This document shows, one piece after another, positions 38,752-48,157 of a DNA stretch of 64,000 bases. The DNA is from Myxococcota bacterium (GTDB lineage: Bacteria; Myxococcota_A; UBA796; JAJRTE01). Position 1 is the first letter of the stretch. Each line of letters begins with the position of its first letter. The stretch is taken from assembly GCA_024278455.1 (NCBI GenBank), contig JAJRTE010000306.1, forward strand, positions 1-64,000, given 5' to 3'. A model generated the notes under the pieces. That model had not been told where the DNA came from, did no database searches, and saw only the letters and a program-made list of their open reading frames with translations. The translations under genes were made by a program, and so were the position numbers.

Positions 38752-40419
38752 ATGATGACACCTTTGTCGTGGGCGGAACGTTCCAGGCTGTTCGTATCTC
38801 GAGGTGGCGTTCTCGGGACGCTCCTCGACCGGCTCGCCGGGGCATACGGGGACCGGCGCATGGTGGAACAGCCAGGCGGTATCGGGCTGGCCGGAGGCGC
38901 CGGCACGCTGACGTTCCGGCAGGCAGCCGGGGTCGTGGAACGGGTCGCCGATCTCCTCGAGCCGCGTCTTGCCGGCCGCCGGGTGGTCGTCAGCGGGGCC
39001 AACGGCTATGACTTCTTTCTCACCTGCCTGGCAGTGTCTCGAGCCGGTGGCGTGTTCGTTCCCGTCAATCCCCAGATGTCGGAAGACGAGGTGGCCTACG
39101 TGGTCGAGGACGCTGGGGGAGTGGTCCTCGAAGTCGACCAGGTCGTCTCGGACATGGAGGCCGCCGGGCACGCATCGCGTCGAGGTAGTGGCGCGGGTCG
39201 CGGTTGGTTTTCGGGCCGTTGGCGTCGAGCATGCCCCCGTCCTTCCGATGTGGCGGCCATCCTGTACACGTCCGGCACGACGGGGCACCCCAAGGGGGCC
39301 GTCCTGAGCCACCGGGGCCTGCTCGATCAACCGTCCCGCATGCTGTTGTTGTCCGGAATAGCAGGGCGGTACGAACTGGTCGTGGGGCTGCCCGTGGCCC
39401 ATATCATGGGCTTGGTCGGGTTGCTGGGAGCGGCGATCGGCGGCGTGCCGACGTTTTTCATGCCACGTTTCCATCCCGTGGCAGCCCTGGACGCCCTGGA
39501 GTCACGCAAGGCCAACGCCTTTCTCGGCGTCCCCGCCATGTACCGCATGATGCTCGACGCGGGTGCGCAGAGGCGGGACCTTCGATCGGTAAGATTGTGG
39601 ATGAGTGCTGCCGACGTCATGCCGGAGGATCTCGCCCTTCGGTTCAAGAAGATGGGAGCCACGGTGGCGATCCCGGGGATCGACCTGCCGCTCGGCGAGG
39701 CCATCTTCGCCGAAGGCTACGGGATGGTCGAGCTGTCCGGCGTGGTGACGATCAAGATCTCACCGCCCTACACCGGGTTCGGTCTCGGCGACTTCATGGG
39801 CATACCTCTGCCTCCCTACCGCTACCGCGTGGTCGGCGGCGACGGCAGACCCGTCCGCCGCGGCACGGTGGGTGAACTGGTAGTGACCGGCCCGGGCGTG
39901 CTGAGAGAGTACCATGCCAACACATCGGCCACCGCGGACGCCCAGTGGGAACGCCGCTGGATTCGGACCGGCGACCTGGTCCGTCGCGGGCCGCTCGGCA
40001 TCATCCACTTCGCCGGGAGAAAGAAAGAGGTCATCAAGCACGGGGGATACTCGGTGTTTCCCGCGGAGATCGAGGCAGTGCTGAGACGGTACCCCGGCGT
40101 CGCCGACGCAGCCGTCATCGGCAGGCCCGACCCGGTCAAGGGGGAGGTTCCTGTCGCGTTCCTGGAGGCGGTTCCGGGAAATGAACTCGACGCGGGGGCC
40201 CTGGAGGCCTACGCGAGGCAACACCTCTCAGACTACAAGATACCCGTCACGCTGTCGGTCGTGGACAGGCTCCCCCGGACCGGAACGAACAAGGTGGCGA
40301 GGCAGGTTCTGAAAGCGTGGCTGCGCCCCCCGGCCGCGGGCCGTGCGGGCACGGTTCAGGGATCGGCTCGAGGAGGCACCGGCGTGTCCGCCGTATCGGA
40401 AGCACCGCCGCCTGCTTGA
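38752..40419 (+). CDS. Class I adenylate-forming enzyme (AMP-binding acyl-CoA synthetase family)
   Basis: AAILYTSGTTGHPKGAVLSHRGL; WIRTGDLVRRGPLGIIHFAGRKKEVIKHGGYSVFPAEIE. Confidence 0.92.
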   Translation: MMTPLSWAERSRLFVSRGGVLGTLLDRLAGAYGDRRMVEQPGGIGLAGGAGTLTFRQAAGVVERVADLLEPRLAGRRVVVSGANGYDFFLTCLAVSRAGGVFVPVNPQMSEDEVAYVVEDAGGVVLEVDQVVSDMEAAGHASRRGSGAGRGWFSGRWRRACPRPSDVAAILYTSGTTGHPKGAVLSHRGLLDQPSRMLLLSGIAGRYELVVGLPVAHIMGLVGLLGAAIGGVPTFFMPRFHPVAALDALESRKANAFLGVPAMYRMMLDAGAQRRDLRSVRLWMSAADVMPEDLALRFKKMGATVAIPGIDLPLGEAIFAEGYGMVELSGVVTIKISPPYTGFGLGDFMGIPLPPYRYRVVGGDGRPVRRGTVGELVVTGPGVLREYHANTSATADAQWERRWIRTGDLVRRGPLGIIHFAGRKKEVIKHGGYSVFPAEIEAVLRRYPGVADAAVIGRPDPVKGEVPVAFLEAVPGNELDAGALEAYARQHLSDYKIPVTLSVVDRLPRTGTNKVARQVLKAWLRPPAAGRAGTVQGSARGGTGVSAVSEAPPPA

Positions 40420-41597
40420 TAGGCGTCCTGTCCTGTTTCGGATGTGCCTGTGGCCGGCTCGAGCAGTGGCATGAAATCGTCCTCGACAGGTGGGGGAGGG
40501 GGGTCGGGGTTCTCGACGGGCGGCTGTGCCTCGCCGTCCGTGGCGGGGCCGGTGCTTTCACCGGGTTCGGTGGGCCCGGGCTCGAGGGCCGGCATGAAGT
40601 CATCGTCTTCACGCCGTGATGGCGGGGGGGGCTCCTCGTTGTCCACCCTGTTTCGAGGCGGAGCAGGGGTCGTCTCGAGCGTGCCCCACGGTTCCGGGCG
40701 ATTGGCGTCGCTCCCACCGGCCCCTGGGCCTCCAGGCTCCAATTCGTCCCGCCGCTGGCGCGCCTCCCCGCGCTCGGTACGCTCGAGCGCGCGTGCGACC
40801 TTCTCCCCGAGCGCGTCGATGGCCGAATCGGCGTCCGGGTAGCGGGATTTGAGCCGATCGAGCGTCTCGGCAGCCTTGTCCATCTCCCCGAGCGAGAGGT
40901 GGATCAAGCCGATGTGATACATGGCGTCAACGGCCACGTCGGTCACGTCGGGGTATTCGTCGAGCACCTGTTCGAACCGGCCGAGCGCTGCTCCGAACGC
41001 CGCTTCGCGTTCGTGGCCGCGGGTGTTGTATCGTCCCCGGCGATAGTAGAACTGCCCAATGGCGAAGACGCCTCGCGCCAGCCTCGAACGGCCTTCAGCA
41101 CGCATCTCGAGGACCTCGTCGAGATATTCGCTGTCCGGGAAACGTTCATCGAACCGGGCGATGGTGGCAAGCATCTGCCGTGTCGATGTCTGGTCGCGTT
41201 GTACCCATTTCGGAGCGTCCTTGAACTGGCTCAGACCGATACGGTAGACGACGTAGTCCAGTTCCGGGTGCCTGGGGTGAAGCTTGATGAAGTTGCGGTA
41301 GGCGTCGACGGCCTCGAGGTACTCCCCCTTCTTGAAATGGGCGTCTCCAATCCTGAGTTCCGATAGCACGGCATACTTGCTGAACGGGTATCGCGTCTTG
41401 ATCCGCTCGAACATCATGACCGCCTTCTCGTAGTAGCCGCGGTCCAACTGCCGGACAGCGTACTCGTACATCTGCTCGGGGGTCTGTGGTTCCTTGGCGG
41501 TTGCGGAAGAGAGCGCGGACACTAGGAACAACTGGAACAACAGGACGCAACAAGGTCGCATCCACCGTCTGGCCATCTGGCGTTTCGCGGGAGCCAT
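40356..41597 (-). CDS. bamD: Outer membrane assembly lipoprotein BamD-like TPR protein with Pro/acidic C-terminal extension
   Basis: MYEYAVRQLDRGYYEKAVMMFERIKTRYPFSKYAVLSELRIGDAHFKKGEYLEAVDAYRNFIKLHPRHPELDYVVYRIGLS. Confidence 0.85.
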   Translation of the reverse strand: MAPAKRQMARRWMRPCCVLLFQLFLVSALSSATAKEPQTPEQMYEYAVRQLDRGYYEKAVMMFERIKTRYPFSKYAVLSELRIGDAHFKKGEYLEAVDAYRNFIKLHPRHPELDYVVYRIGLSQFKDAPKWVQRDQTSTRQMLATIARFDERFPDSEYLDEVLEMRAEGRSRLARGVFAIGQFYYRRGRYNTRGHEREAAFGAALGRFEQVLDEYPDVTDVAVDAMYHIGLIHLSLGEMDKAAETLDRLKSRYPDADSAIDALGEKVARALERTERGEARQRRDELEPGGPGAGGSDANRPEPWGTLETTPAPPRNRVDNEEPPPPSRREDDDFMPALEPGPTEPGESTGPATDGEAQPPVENPDPPPPPVEDDFMPLLEPATGTSETGQDAYQAGGGASDTADTPVPPRADP

Positions 41598-41826
41598 CGA
41601 TCCTCCTCGAGGCGAGCGTGACCCCCTATTTATGGCGCGAGCCTGCCAGAATGCAACACAATAACGTGTCGAGGACGCGGCGGCAGGGAAGGGGGGCAGC
41701 GGGCGCCGACCTTGACGTGGCGTCCGCAAGGGCTTAGTTTGAAGACGTGAACGCGCGGGAATCGCTGCCGGGCAAGGTCGCGGATACCTGCGATGCCAGG
41801 CCGGACCACGATTCGAGGAGAATCCA

Positions 41827-43224
41827 ATGGCGCGCATGCGGACAGGGGCTGTGCTCGCTCCACACTCCCGCATTCTGCTCACGTTGTCGTTCGTCGTGGC
41901 GCTTTGCACCGGCGTTGGCGGCGCGCGCGCCTCGGCGCCGGTCCAGGACGCAGCGCGCCGGAACGCCGTCGTGGCCGTCGTGGAGGCGACGGCTCCCGCA
42001 GTGGTGAGTATCACCGCCCAGCAGATGGTTCAGAGTGCACCGTTCACTTCCCCCTACACCATGCTGCAGGATTTCTTCCAGGGCATGGTGCCGCGGAAGC
42101 GGCTGGAGAGGGCCAGCATCGGGTCCGGGGTCATCATCGACAGGGAAGGTCACATCCTGACCAACGACCACGTCGTCAGCGGCGCGAGCCGGATCGTCGT
42201 GTCCCTGGCAGATGACCGGGAGGTCGAGTGTGAAGTCATTGGGAGCGACCCCGACAACGACCTGGCCGTTCTGAGAGCCCTCGAACCGCTCGACGTTCGC
42301 CCCGCTCCCCTGGGGACTTCCGCAGACCTCATGATCGGCGAAACCGTGATTGCCATCGGCAACCCGTTCGGCCTTTCGCACACCGTCACGACCGGTGTCG
42401 TGAGTGCCGTCCACCGTTCGTTCAAGGTCGAAGATCGGACCTACAGGAACTTCATCCAGATAGACGCCGCCATCAATCCCGGAAACTCCGGCGGACCGCT
42501 ACTGAACATCCTCGGGCAGGTGGTCGGTATCAATACCGCCATCTACGGGGGCGCCGAGGGGCTCGGTTTCGCCATCCCCATAGACAAGGCGAAGAGGGTG
42601 GTCGCAGACCTGATCGCATTCGGTACCCGCCTGCCCGGTTGGATCGGCATGGAAGTGGACGAAGGCTACTCCCATTTCGGAGATCGTCACCGTCCCGAGG
42701 TCGTCGTCACGTGGCTCCAGGCAGACGGACCGGCCGCCGGGGCGGGCATCGAGGTGGGTGACCGCTTGCTCTTTCTCGATCGGGCCAGGGTGGACTCCAT
42801 CGAGGTCTACGAAAGCGCCCTGCGGCAATTGGGCGTCGGCGACGAACTCCAGTTGACGGTCGCAAGGCGCGGCGCCGATGAGCCGTTGTCGTTCCAGGTA
42901 AAAAGCGTCGAGTTTCCGATCGAACTTGTCAGACAGATCATCTCGGAAAGGCTGGGCATCAAGGTCGTCGCCCTGAACTCGGCGATCGCCGCCCGGTACC
43001 AGCTCTCCGCAACGGAAGGCCTGCTCATCACCGAGGTCAGACAGGGGGGACGCATCGCCAAGATCGGGGGCAAGCCCGGAGATGTGATTCGCAAGGTCAA
43101 CGGCGTCGTGACCCGGTCTCCCGGGGACCTCGAGACCGCCGTGGTTCGCGCCTGGGCAAGAAGAAGTATTGTCTGCCTTATCCAGCGCGGAAACGTGATA
43201 TATACTGTACCCGTATCCCTGTGA
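41827..43224 (+). CDS. Trypsin-like HtrA/Deg serine protease with PDZ domains
   Basis: VIIDREGHILTNDHVVSGAS, NDLAVLR, INPGNSGGPLLNILGQVVGINTAIY. Confidence 0.92.
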   Translation: MARMRTGAVLAPHSRILLTLSFVVALCTGVGGARASAPVQDAARRNAVVAVVEATAPAVVSITAQQMVQSAPFTSPYTMLQDFFQGMVPRKRLERASIGSGVIIDREGHILTNDHVVSGASRIVVSLADDREVECEVIGSDPDNDLAVLRALEPLDVRPAPLGTSADLMIGETVIAIGNPFGLSHTVTTGVVSAVHRSFKVEDRTYRNFIQIDAAINPGNSGGPLLNILGQVVGINTAIYGGAEGLGFAIPIDKAKRVVADLIAFGTRLPGWIGMEVDEGYSHFGDRHRPEVVVTWLQADGPAAGAGIEVGDRLLFLDRARVDSIEVYESALRQLGVGDELQLTVARRGADEPLSFQVKSVEFPIELVRQIISERLGIKVVALNSAIAARYQLSATEGLLITEVRQGGRIAKIGGKPGDVIRKVNGVVTRSPGDLETAVVRAWARRSIVCLIQRGNVIYTVPVSL

Positions 43225-43436
43225 ACCAGGGGTGAGCAGGCGCTCGAGAGGGGAGGGGGCCGGGCAGGGTTCCCGCAACCGTCTCGAGGTGATGGGGGCG
43301 ACCGGCACTTCCGGCGCCTCGCGGGTGGGACTGCACCGGGCTCGACGGGAAGCCGCAAGGCAGACCCCGGGCCACGGCTGGACTGCCGCGCGTCAGCATC
43401 CCGGCCGGGGCAGTGCATCACGATGAGGAAACAACC

Positions 43437-43823
43437 ATGACTGACAGGACAGACAGCCCCTGCGACTGTGGCAAGGGAGAAGACACCGCCGAACAGGAGG
43501 CCCGTACCAGGTCGTTCGTGCGCGAAGTCCGTGAAGCAGGGGGCAAGGCGCCGGAAAGAATCGATTTCAACACGTTCGTCATATCCTTGGGCAGTTCTGC
43601 CATGCACCACCTCGGGCACAGCGCCCTGCCCGACGGCACTGCCGCACAACGCAACCTCGAGATGGCTCATCAGACCATAGACATCCTCGCCATGCTCCAG
43701 GAGAAGACTCGAGGCAACCTCACATCCGAAGAGAGCGAGTTGCTTTGCCACCTCCTCTACGACCTGCGTATTCGCTACGTCAAGGCATTGGAGAAGGAGA
43801 GACAGGAAGCTTCCGCGGTCTGA
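43437..43823 (+). CDS. DUF1844 family protein
   Basis: IDFNTFVISLGSSAMHHLGHSALPDGTAAQRNLEMAHQTIDILAMLQEKTRGNLTSEESELLCHLLYDLRIRYV. Confidence 0.85.
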   Translation: MTDRTDSPCDCGKGEDTAEQEARTRSFVREVREAGGKAPERIDFNTFVISLGSSAMHHLGHSALPDGTAAQRNLEMAHQTIDILAMLQEKTRGNLTSEESELLCHLLYDLRIRYVKALEKERQEASAV

Positions 43824-43961
43824 AGGTGGCGGCGGAGCGGCGTCTTGTCGCGCGTCGAACGCTGTTTTGAAGAAAAAGCAACGTTCGGGGCGAAAAAGCT
43901 GGACAGTTTGGGCCAAAAAAGGTATTTAGGGTCCTGTTATCCTGAATTGTGGGTTGCCGGA

Positions 43962-44381
43962 ATGTCTGAAGTAGTCCGATTCTCGGAAGCAGCGGCGCTG
44001 GCCATGCACGCCATGGCCCTGCTCGCCGAGCATGGCGAGGGGTGGATGACGCTCAAGGATGTCGCCAAGGCGCTTGCTGTTTCGGAGAGTCACCTTGCGA
44101 AGGTGCTTCAGCGTCTGGCCCGCCGTGGGCTCGTGAACTCTGTTCGCGGGCCTCGAGGCGGATTTCGGGTCGCCGTGGATGTCGAGGAAGTGACGCTCCT
44201 GGATGTCTACGAAGCGGTCGAGGGGCCGTTTCGCATACGGGGGTGCATGTTCGCCAGCCCGAAGTGCGAGGGAGCCTGCATTGTTGGGGGGCTGCTCGGT
44301 ACAGTGAACCGGCAGGTGCGCGAGCATCTTGCCCGGGCGAGGTTGTCGGATTTGCCGGCATTGTTGAGGAGCGACCGATGA
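43962..44381 (+). CDS. Rrf2 family transcriptional regulator (Cys-containing)
   Basis: MTLKDVAKALAVSESHLAKVLQRLARRGLVNSVRGPRGGFRVAVD; RIRGCMFASPKCEGACIVGG. Confidence 0.9.
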   Translation: MSEVVRFSEAAALAMHAMALLAEHGEGWMTLKDVAKALAVSESHLAKVLQRLARRGLVNSVRGPRGGFRVAVDVEEVTLLDVYEAVEGPFRIRGCMFASPKCEGACIVGGLLGTVNRQVREHLARARLSDLPALLRSDR

Positions 44382-45241
44382 AGCGTAGGATTGTTCGGAT
44401 AGACGAAGAAAAGTGTGATGGGTGCGGCGAGTGCGTGACGGCCTGTGCCGAGGGGGCGATAGAACTCGTGGATGGGAAGGCCCGGCTCGTCAGTGAAGTC
44501 TACTGCGACGGGCTGGGCGCCTGCCTGGGGGACTGTCCCCAGGGGGCCATCACGATCGAGGAACGGGAGGCTGCCGATTTCGACGAGGTGGCGGTGGCGG
44601 CCAGTTTGCAGGAGATTGGGCGGCCGGGTGCCGCTGCCGTGTCTTCGGGCACCGATGTTCCTGGCGCCGGCGGGGCGGTCTTTCCCTGGGAAAGTGCTCG
44701 AGCGGCGCTCCACGCGGCGGGGCATGGAGTGGGACACGGGGGGGGCGGGTGTCCGGGGTCGGCCATGCGAACCTTCGACGGGCCTCGACCATTCGAGGTG
44801 TCAGCCGGCGGGGCCGCAGGCGCCGCGCCTGCGGGGGAGAGGCATTCGGAACTCCGGCATTGGCCCGTGCAGATCATGTTGGTTCCTCCGCACGCACCGT
44901 TCTTGAAGGGGGCGGACCTCCTGGTCTGCGCCGATTGCGTGCCGTTCGCCTTGCCGGGATTCCACGGCCGGTACCTTGCCGGCCGTGCCGTGCTGGTAGG
45001 GTGTCCGAAGCTGGACGATCTGGACTACTACCGGGAGAAACTGAGGCAGATCGTGGCGCTGGCGAGGCCATCTCGAGTCACGGTGCTGCGCATGGAGGTT
45101 CCGTGTTGTGGTGGCATCGCCGACGCGGCGGTGGAGGCGGTACGGTCGGAAGCGCCCTCGACGCCGGTAGAGGTGCACACCATTGGTGTTCGAGGTGACA
45201 TACAGGTGGCGAAGTTGGTGAACGAGCGCCGGGCAGTGTGA
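44378..45241 (+). CDS. 4Fe-4S ferredoxin-domain protein
   Basis: EEKCDGCGECVTACAEGAIE and CDGLGACLGDCPQGAITIEEREA; ATGA overlap with the Rrf2 gene. Confidence 0.9.
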   Translation: MKRRIVRIDEEKCDGCGECVTACAEGAIELVDGKARLVSEVYCDGLGACLGDCPQGAITIEEREAADFDEVAVAASLQEIGRPGAAAVSSGTDVPGAGGAVFPWESARAALHAAGHGVGHGGGGCPGSAMRTFDGPRPFEVSAGGAAGAAPAGERHSELRHWPVQIMLVPPHAPFLKGADLLVCADCVPFALPGFHGRYLAGRAVLVGCPKLDDLDYYREKLRQIVALARPSRVTVLRMEVPCCGGIADAAVEAVRSEAPSTPVEVHTIGVRGDIQVAKLVNERRAV

Positions 45242-45323
45242 GCGGCCCGTGTTGGTTCGTAGCCCTGGTTCAATGATGCCCGGCACGAGGGCCGGAGCGG
45301 AAACGGAAGGAAAGGAGAAGTCA

Positions 45324-46982
45324 ATGGACATGTTTTGCTATCAGTGCGAACAGACGACCGGCGGTACCGGGTGTACCGTCATGGGCAACTGCGGCAAGGA
45401 CGCGCGGACGGCGGCGCTCCAGGACCTGTTGATGTGGGCGACGCAGGGAATGGCGATGTATGCGCACCGGGCGCGGGAACTCGGCCGGCCGGACAGCCAG
45501 CTCGACACCGCGATGGTCGAAGCGCTGTTCACCACGGTGACCAACGTGAATTTCGACCCGGAACGGCTCCGGACCCTGATCCTCGACATGGTGGCCCAGC
45601 GCGACCGGGCGCGCGAACTGTATGTCGAAGCCGCCCGGGCCAGGGGAATCGAGCCAGAGCGGCTCGAGGGCCCGGCTGGGTTCGAGCCGGCGGACGATAT
45701 CGATGCGCTCGTGCTCCAGGGTCTCGAGGTGTCCATCCGAACGCGCATGGATCGTTTGGGGGCGGACCTCACCGGGCTGGAGGAGCTGCTGGTCTACGGC
45801 CTGAAGGGCACGGCAGCTTATGCCGAGCACGCGCGGATACTCGGCGAGACCGACGATGGCGTGCACGCCTTCTTCTATCGCGCGCTGGACTACGTCACGC
45901 GTGATAATCCCACCGTCGATGAGCTGTTCGGTCTCTGCATGGAGTGCGGTCAGGTCAATCTGAAGGTGATGGAGATGCTCGACAGGGTCCACACGACGAC
46001 CTACGGGCATCCTGTCCCGACGCAGGTGCGTATCGAGCCGGTAAAAGGCAAGGCCATCCTGATATCCGGGCATGACCTGAAGGACCTCGAGGCCTTGTTG
46101 AAGCAGACAGAAGGCAAGGGTATCAATGTGTACACCCACGGCGAGATGCTCCCTGCCCACGGCTACCCGGAACTGAAGAAGTATCCGCACCTGGTCGGCA
46201 ACTACGGTGGCGCGTGGCAGGACCAGCGGAAGGAGTTCGAGGCGTTTCCTGGCGCCATTCTCATGACCACCAACTGTATCCAGCGGCCCAAGGACAGCTA
46301 CAAGGCCCGGATCTTCACCAGCGGCCTCGTCGCCTGGCCGGGAGTCACGCACATTTCCAACATGGATTTCTCGCCGGTGACCGAAGCGGCCCTCGAGGCC
46401 CCGGGGTTCGCGGAGGATGGCCCGGACAAGACCATCACGGTGGGCTTCGGCCACAACGCCGTGCTCGGTGTCGCGGACAAGGTGATCGACGCTGTCAAGA
46501 AGGGAGACATCAAGCACTTCTTCCTCGTCCGCGGCTGCGACGGCGCCAAGGGCGGGCGGAACTACTACACCGAGTTCGCCACCTCTGCCCCTGACGACTC
46601 GGTCATCCTCACCTTGGCGTGCGGAAAGTACCGGTTCAACAAGCTCGACTTCGGTGATATCGGCGGCATTCCGAGGTTGCTCGACGTGGGGCAGTGCAAC
46701 GATGCCTACTCCGCGGTCAAGATCGCGCTGGCTCTCGCGGACGCCTTCGGCACGGATGTCAACAGTCTGCCGCTTTCGATGATCCTGTCCTGGTACGAGC
46801 AGAAGGCGGTGTCCATCTTGCTGACACTGCTTTCCCTGGGTATCAAGAACATTCGCCTCGGGCCGGCCTTGCCCGCGTTCGTGACACCGGATGTGCTCGA
46901 TGTGCTGGTCGACAAGTTCAACCTCATGCCCATCACGACCGCCGAAAAGGACCTCGAGAACATCCTTTCCCCCGCCCAGTAG
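45324..46982 (+). CDS. hcp: Hydroxylamine reductase (hybrid cluster protein)
   Basis: MDMFCYQCEQTTGGTGCTVMGNCGKD; characteristic Hcp sequence throughout. Confidence 0.96.
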   Translation: MDMFCYQCEQTTGGTGCTVMGNCGKDARTAALQDLLMWATQGMAMYAHRARELGRPDSQLDTAMVEALFTTVTNVNFDPERLRTLILDMVAQRDRARELYVEAARARGIEPERLEGPAGFEPADDIDALVLQGLEVSIRTRMDRLGADLTGLEELLVYGLKGTAAYAEHARILGETDDGVHAFFYRALDYVTRDNPTVDELFGLCMECGQVNLKVMEMLDRVHTTTYGHPVPTQVRIEPVKGKAILISGHDLKDLEALLKQTEGKGINVYTHGEMLPAHGYPELKKYPHLVGNYGGAWQDQRKEFEAFPGAILMTTNCIQRPKDSYKARIFTSGLVAWPGVTHISNMDFSPVTEAALEAPGFAEDGPDKTITVGFGHNAVLGVADKVIDAVKKGDIKHFFLVRGCDGAKGGRNYYTEFATSAPDDSVILTLACGKYRFNKLDFGDIGGIPRLLDVGQCNDAYSAVKIALALADAFGTDVNSLPLSMILSWYEQKAVSILLTLLSLGIKNIRLGPALPAFVTPDVLDVLVDKFNLMPITTAEKDLENILSPAQ

Positions 46983-47277
46983 CTGTCCGCACCTTCTTGC
47001 CGTTATACTTTCTGCACCGCTTGCTACCAACGATGCGCATGGATCCGCCATCTGCCGGTCGTCTCGCGCCACCGCGCTCGAGGCGTCCAGCGACGCCTGT
47101 CAAACTTGTTGAACGCTGTCGAGCGGCAGGATAGGCTGGTAGTACCATCCGCGCGTCGAACCCATTCGCGCGTGAGCCCCCGGGCCACTCCCGCTCGCTG
47201 GCGTGGAGACATGGGCAGCCTCCGCGAGCGTGTCGAAGGGCGGGGTGTGCCGGGCGAACGAAACCAGGAGGGCGGGC

Positions 47278-47949
47278 ATGGCGAAGAGCTGTCACGATCT
47301 GCCGGAAGGCCCGAGACTGAATCTTGGGTGCGGGCCGGTTCAACCCGCGGGATGGGTGAACATCGACGGCAGCCTGCGTGCTTTTCTGGCCAGCAGATTG
47401 GGCGGGTTGGACAACCTGCTCGTCGCGTCGGGAATCCTCTCCGGGACCGAATTCAACAAAAAGACAAGATATCACAACCTGGGCAAGGGGCTGCCCTTCC
47501 CCGACGATTCGGTCGCCTGTATCTACGCGGGCGAACTGTGGGAGCACTTCGACTACCCGGATGCTTTCCGGCTTACGAAGACGTGCTACAGGGTCCTCGA
47601 GCCGAAAGGGGTCTTGCGCGTCTGCGTTCCGGATGGGCCGAGGTTTCTGGGCAAGTACCTGCGGATCTACCAGGAAGAAATGGCGAAACCTCGTCCTGAT
47701 CGAGATGCCCGGAGACCGCGGGAGCATATCCAGCTCCTGTTCCAGGAAATCTGCACGAGGCGAGCCCAGGTGCTCTCGATGGGCCACACCCACAAGTGGA
47801 TCTACGATGAGATACAGTTGATCGACATGTTCGAGGCCAACGGCTTCGCGCACGTCGACCGGATGTGTTTTCACGACAGCAGGATTCCTGGCATAGAAGA
47901 TGTAGAGCGGTCGGACTATCTGATCGTTGAGGGCGTGAAACCGTCCTGA
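47278..47949 (+). CDS. Class I SAM-dependent methyltransferase-like protein
   Basis: RLNLGCGPVQPAGWVNIDGS...LPFPDDSVACIYAGELWEHFDYPDAFRLTKTCYRVLEPKGVLRVCVPD. Confidence 0.85.
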   Translation: MAKSCHDLPEGPRLNLGCGPVQPAGWVNIDGSLRAFLASRLGGLDNLLVASGILSGTEFNKKTRYHNLGKGLPFPDDSVACIYAGELWEHFDYPDAFRLTKTCYRVLEPKGVLRVCVPDGPRFLGKYLRIYQEEMAKPRPDRDARRPREHIQLLFQEICTRRAQVLSMGHTHKWIYDEIQLIDMFEANGFAHVDRMCFHDSRIPGIEDVERSDYLIVEGVKPS

Positions 47950-48157
47950 TAGCCTGCCGGAAATCGCGACGGCTCGAGCGCTGCCTCCCGCCCGGCCGGG
48001 GTGGTCGGAACGAAACCTTCCGGTCTCCAGCAAAATCCCCGGCCTTGGACAGACGTCGGCGGCGGTTGACACGCTCGCGGACGGCATGATACGCTGGAAA
48101 AAATCCTGTGGCGAAGGAGCAGGTTTGTTGTCGACGCGCCCGACATCCGGCTGCCTG

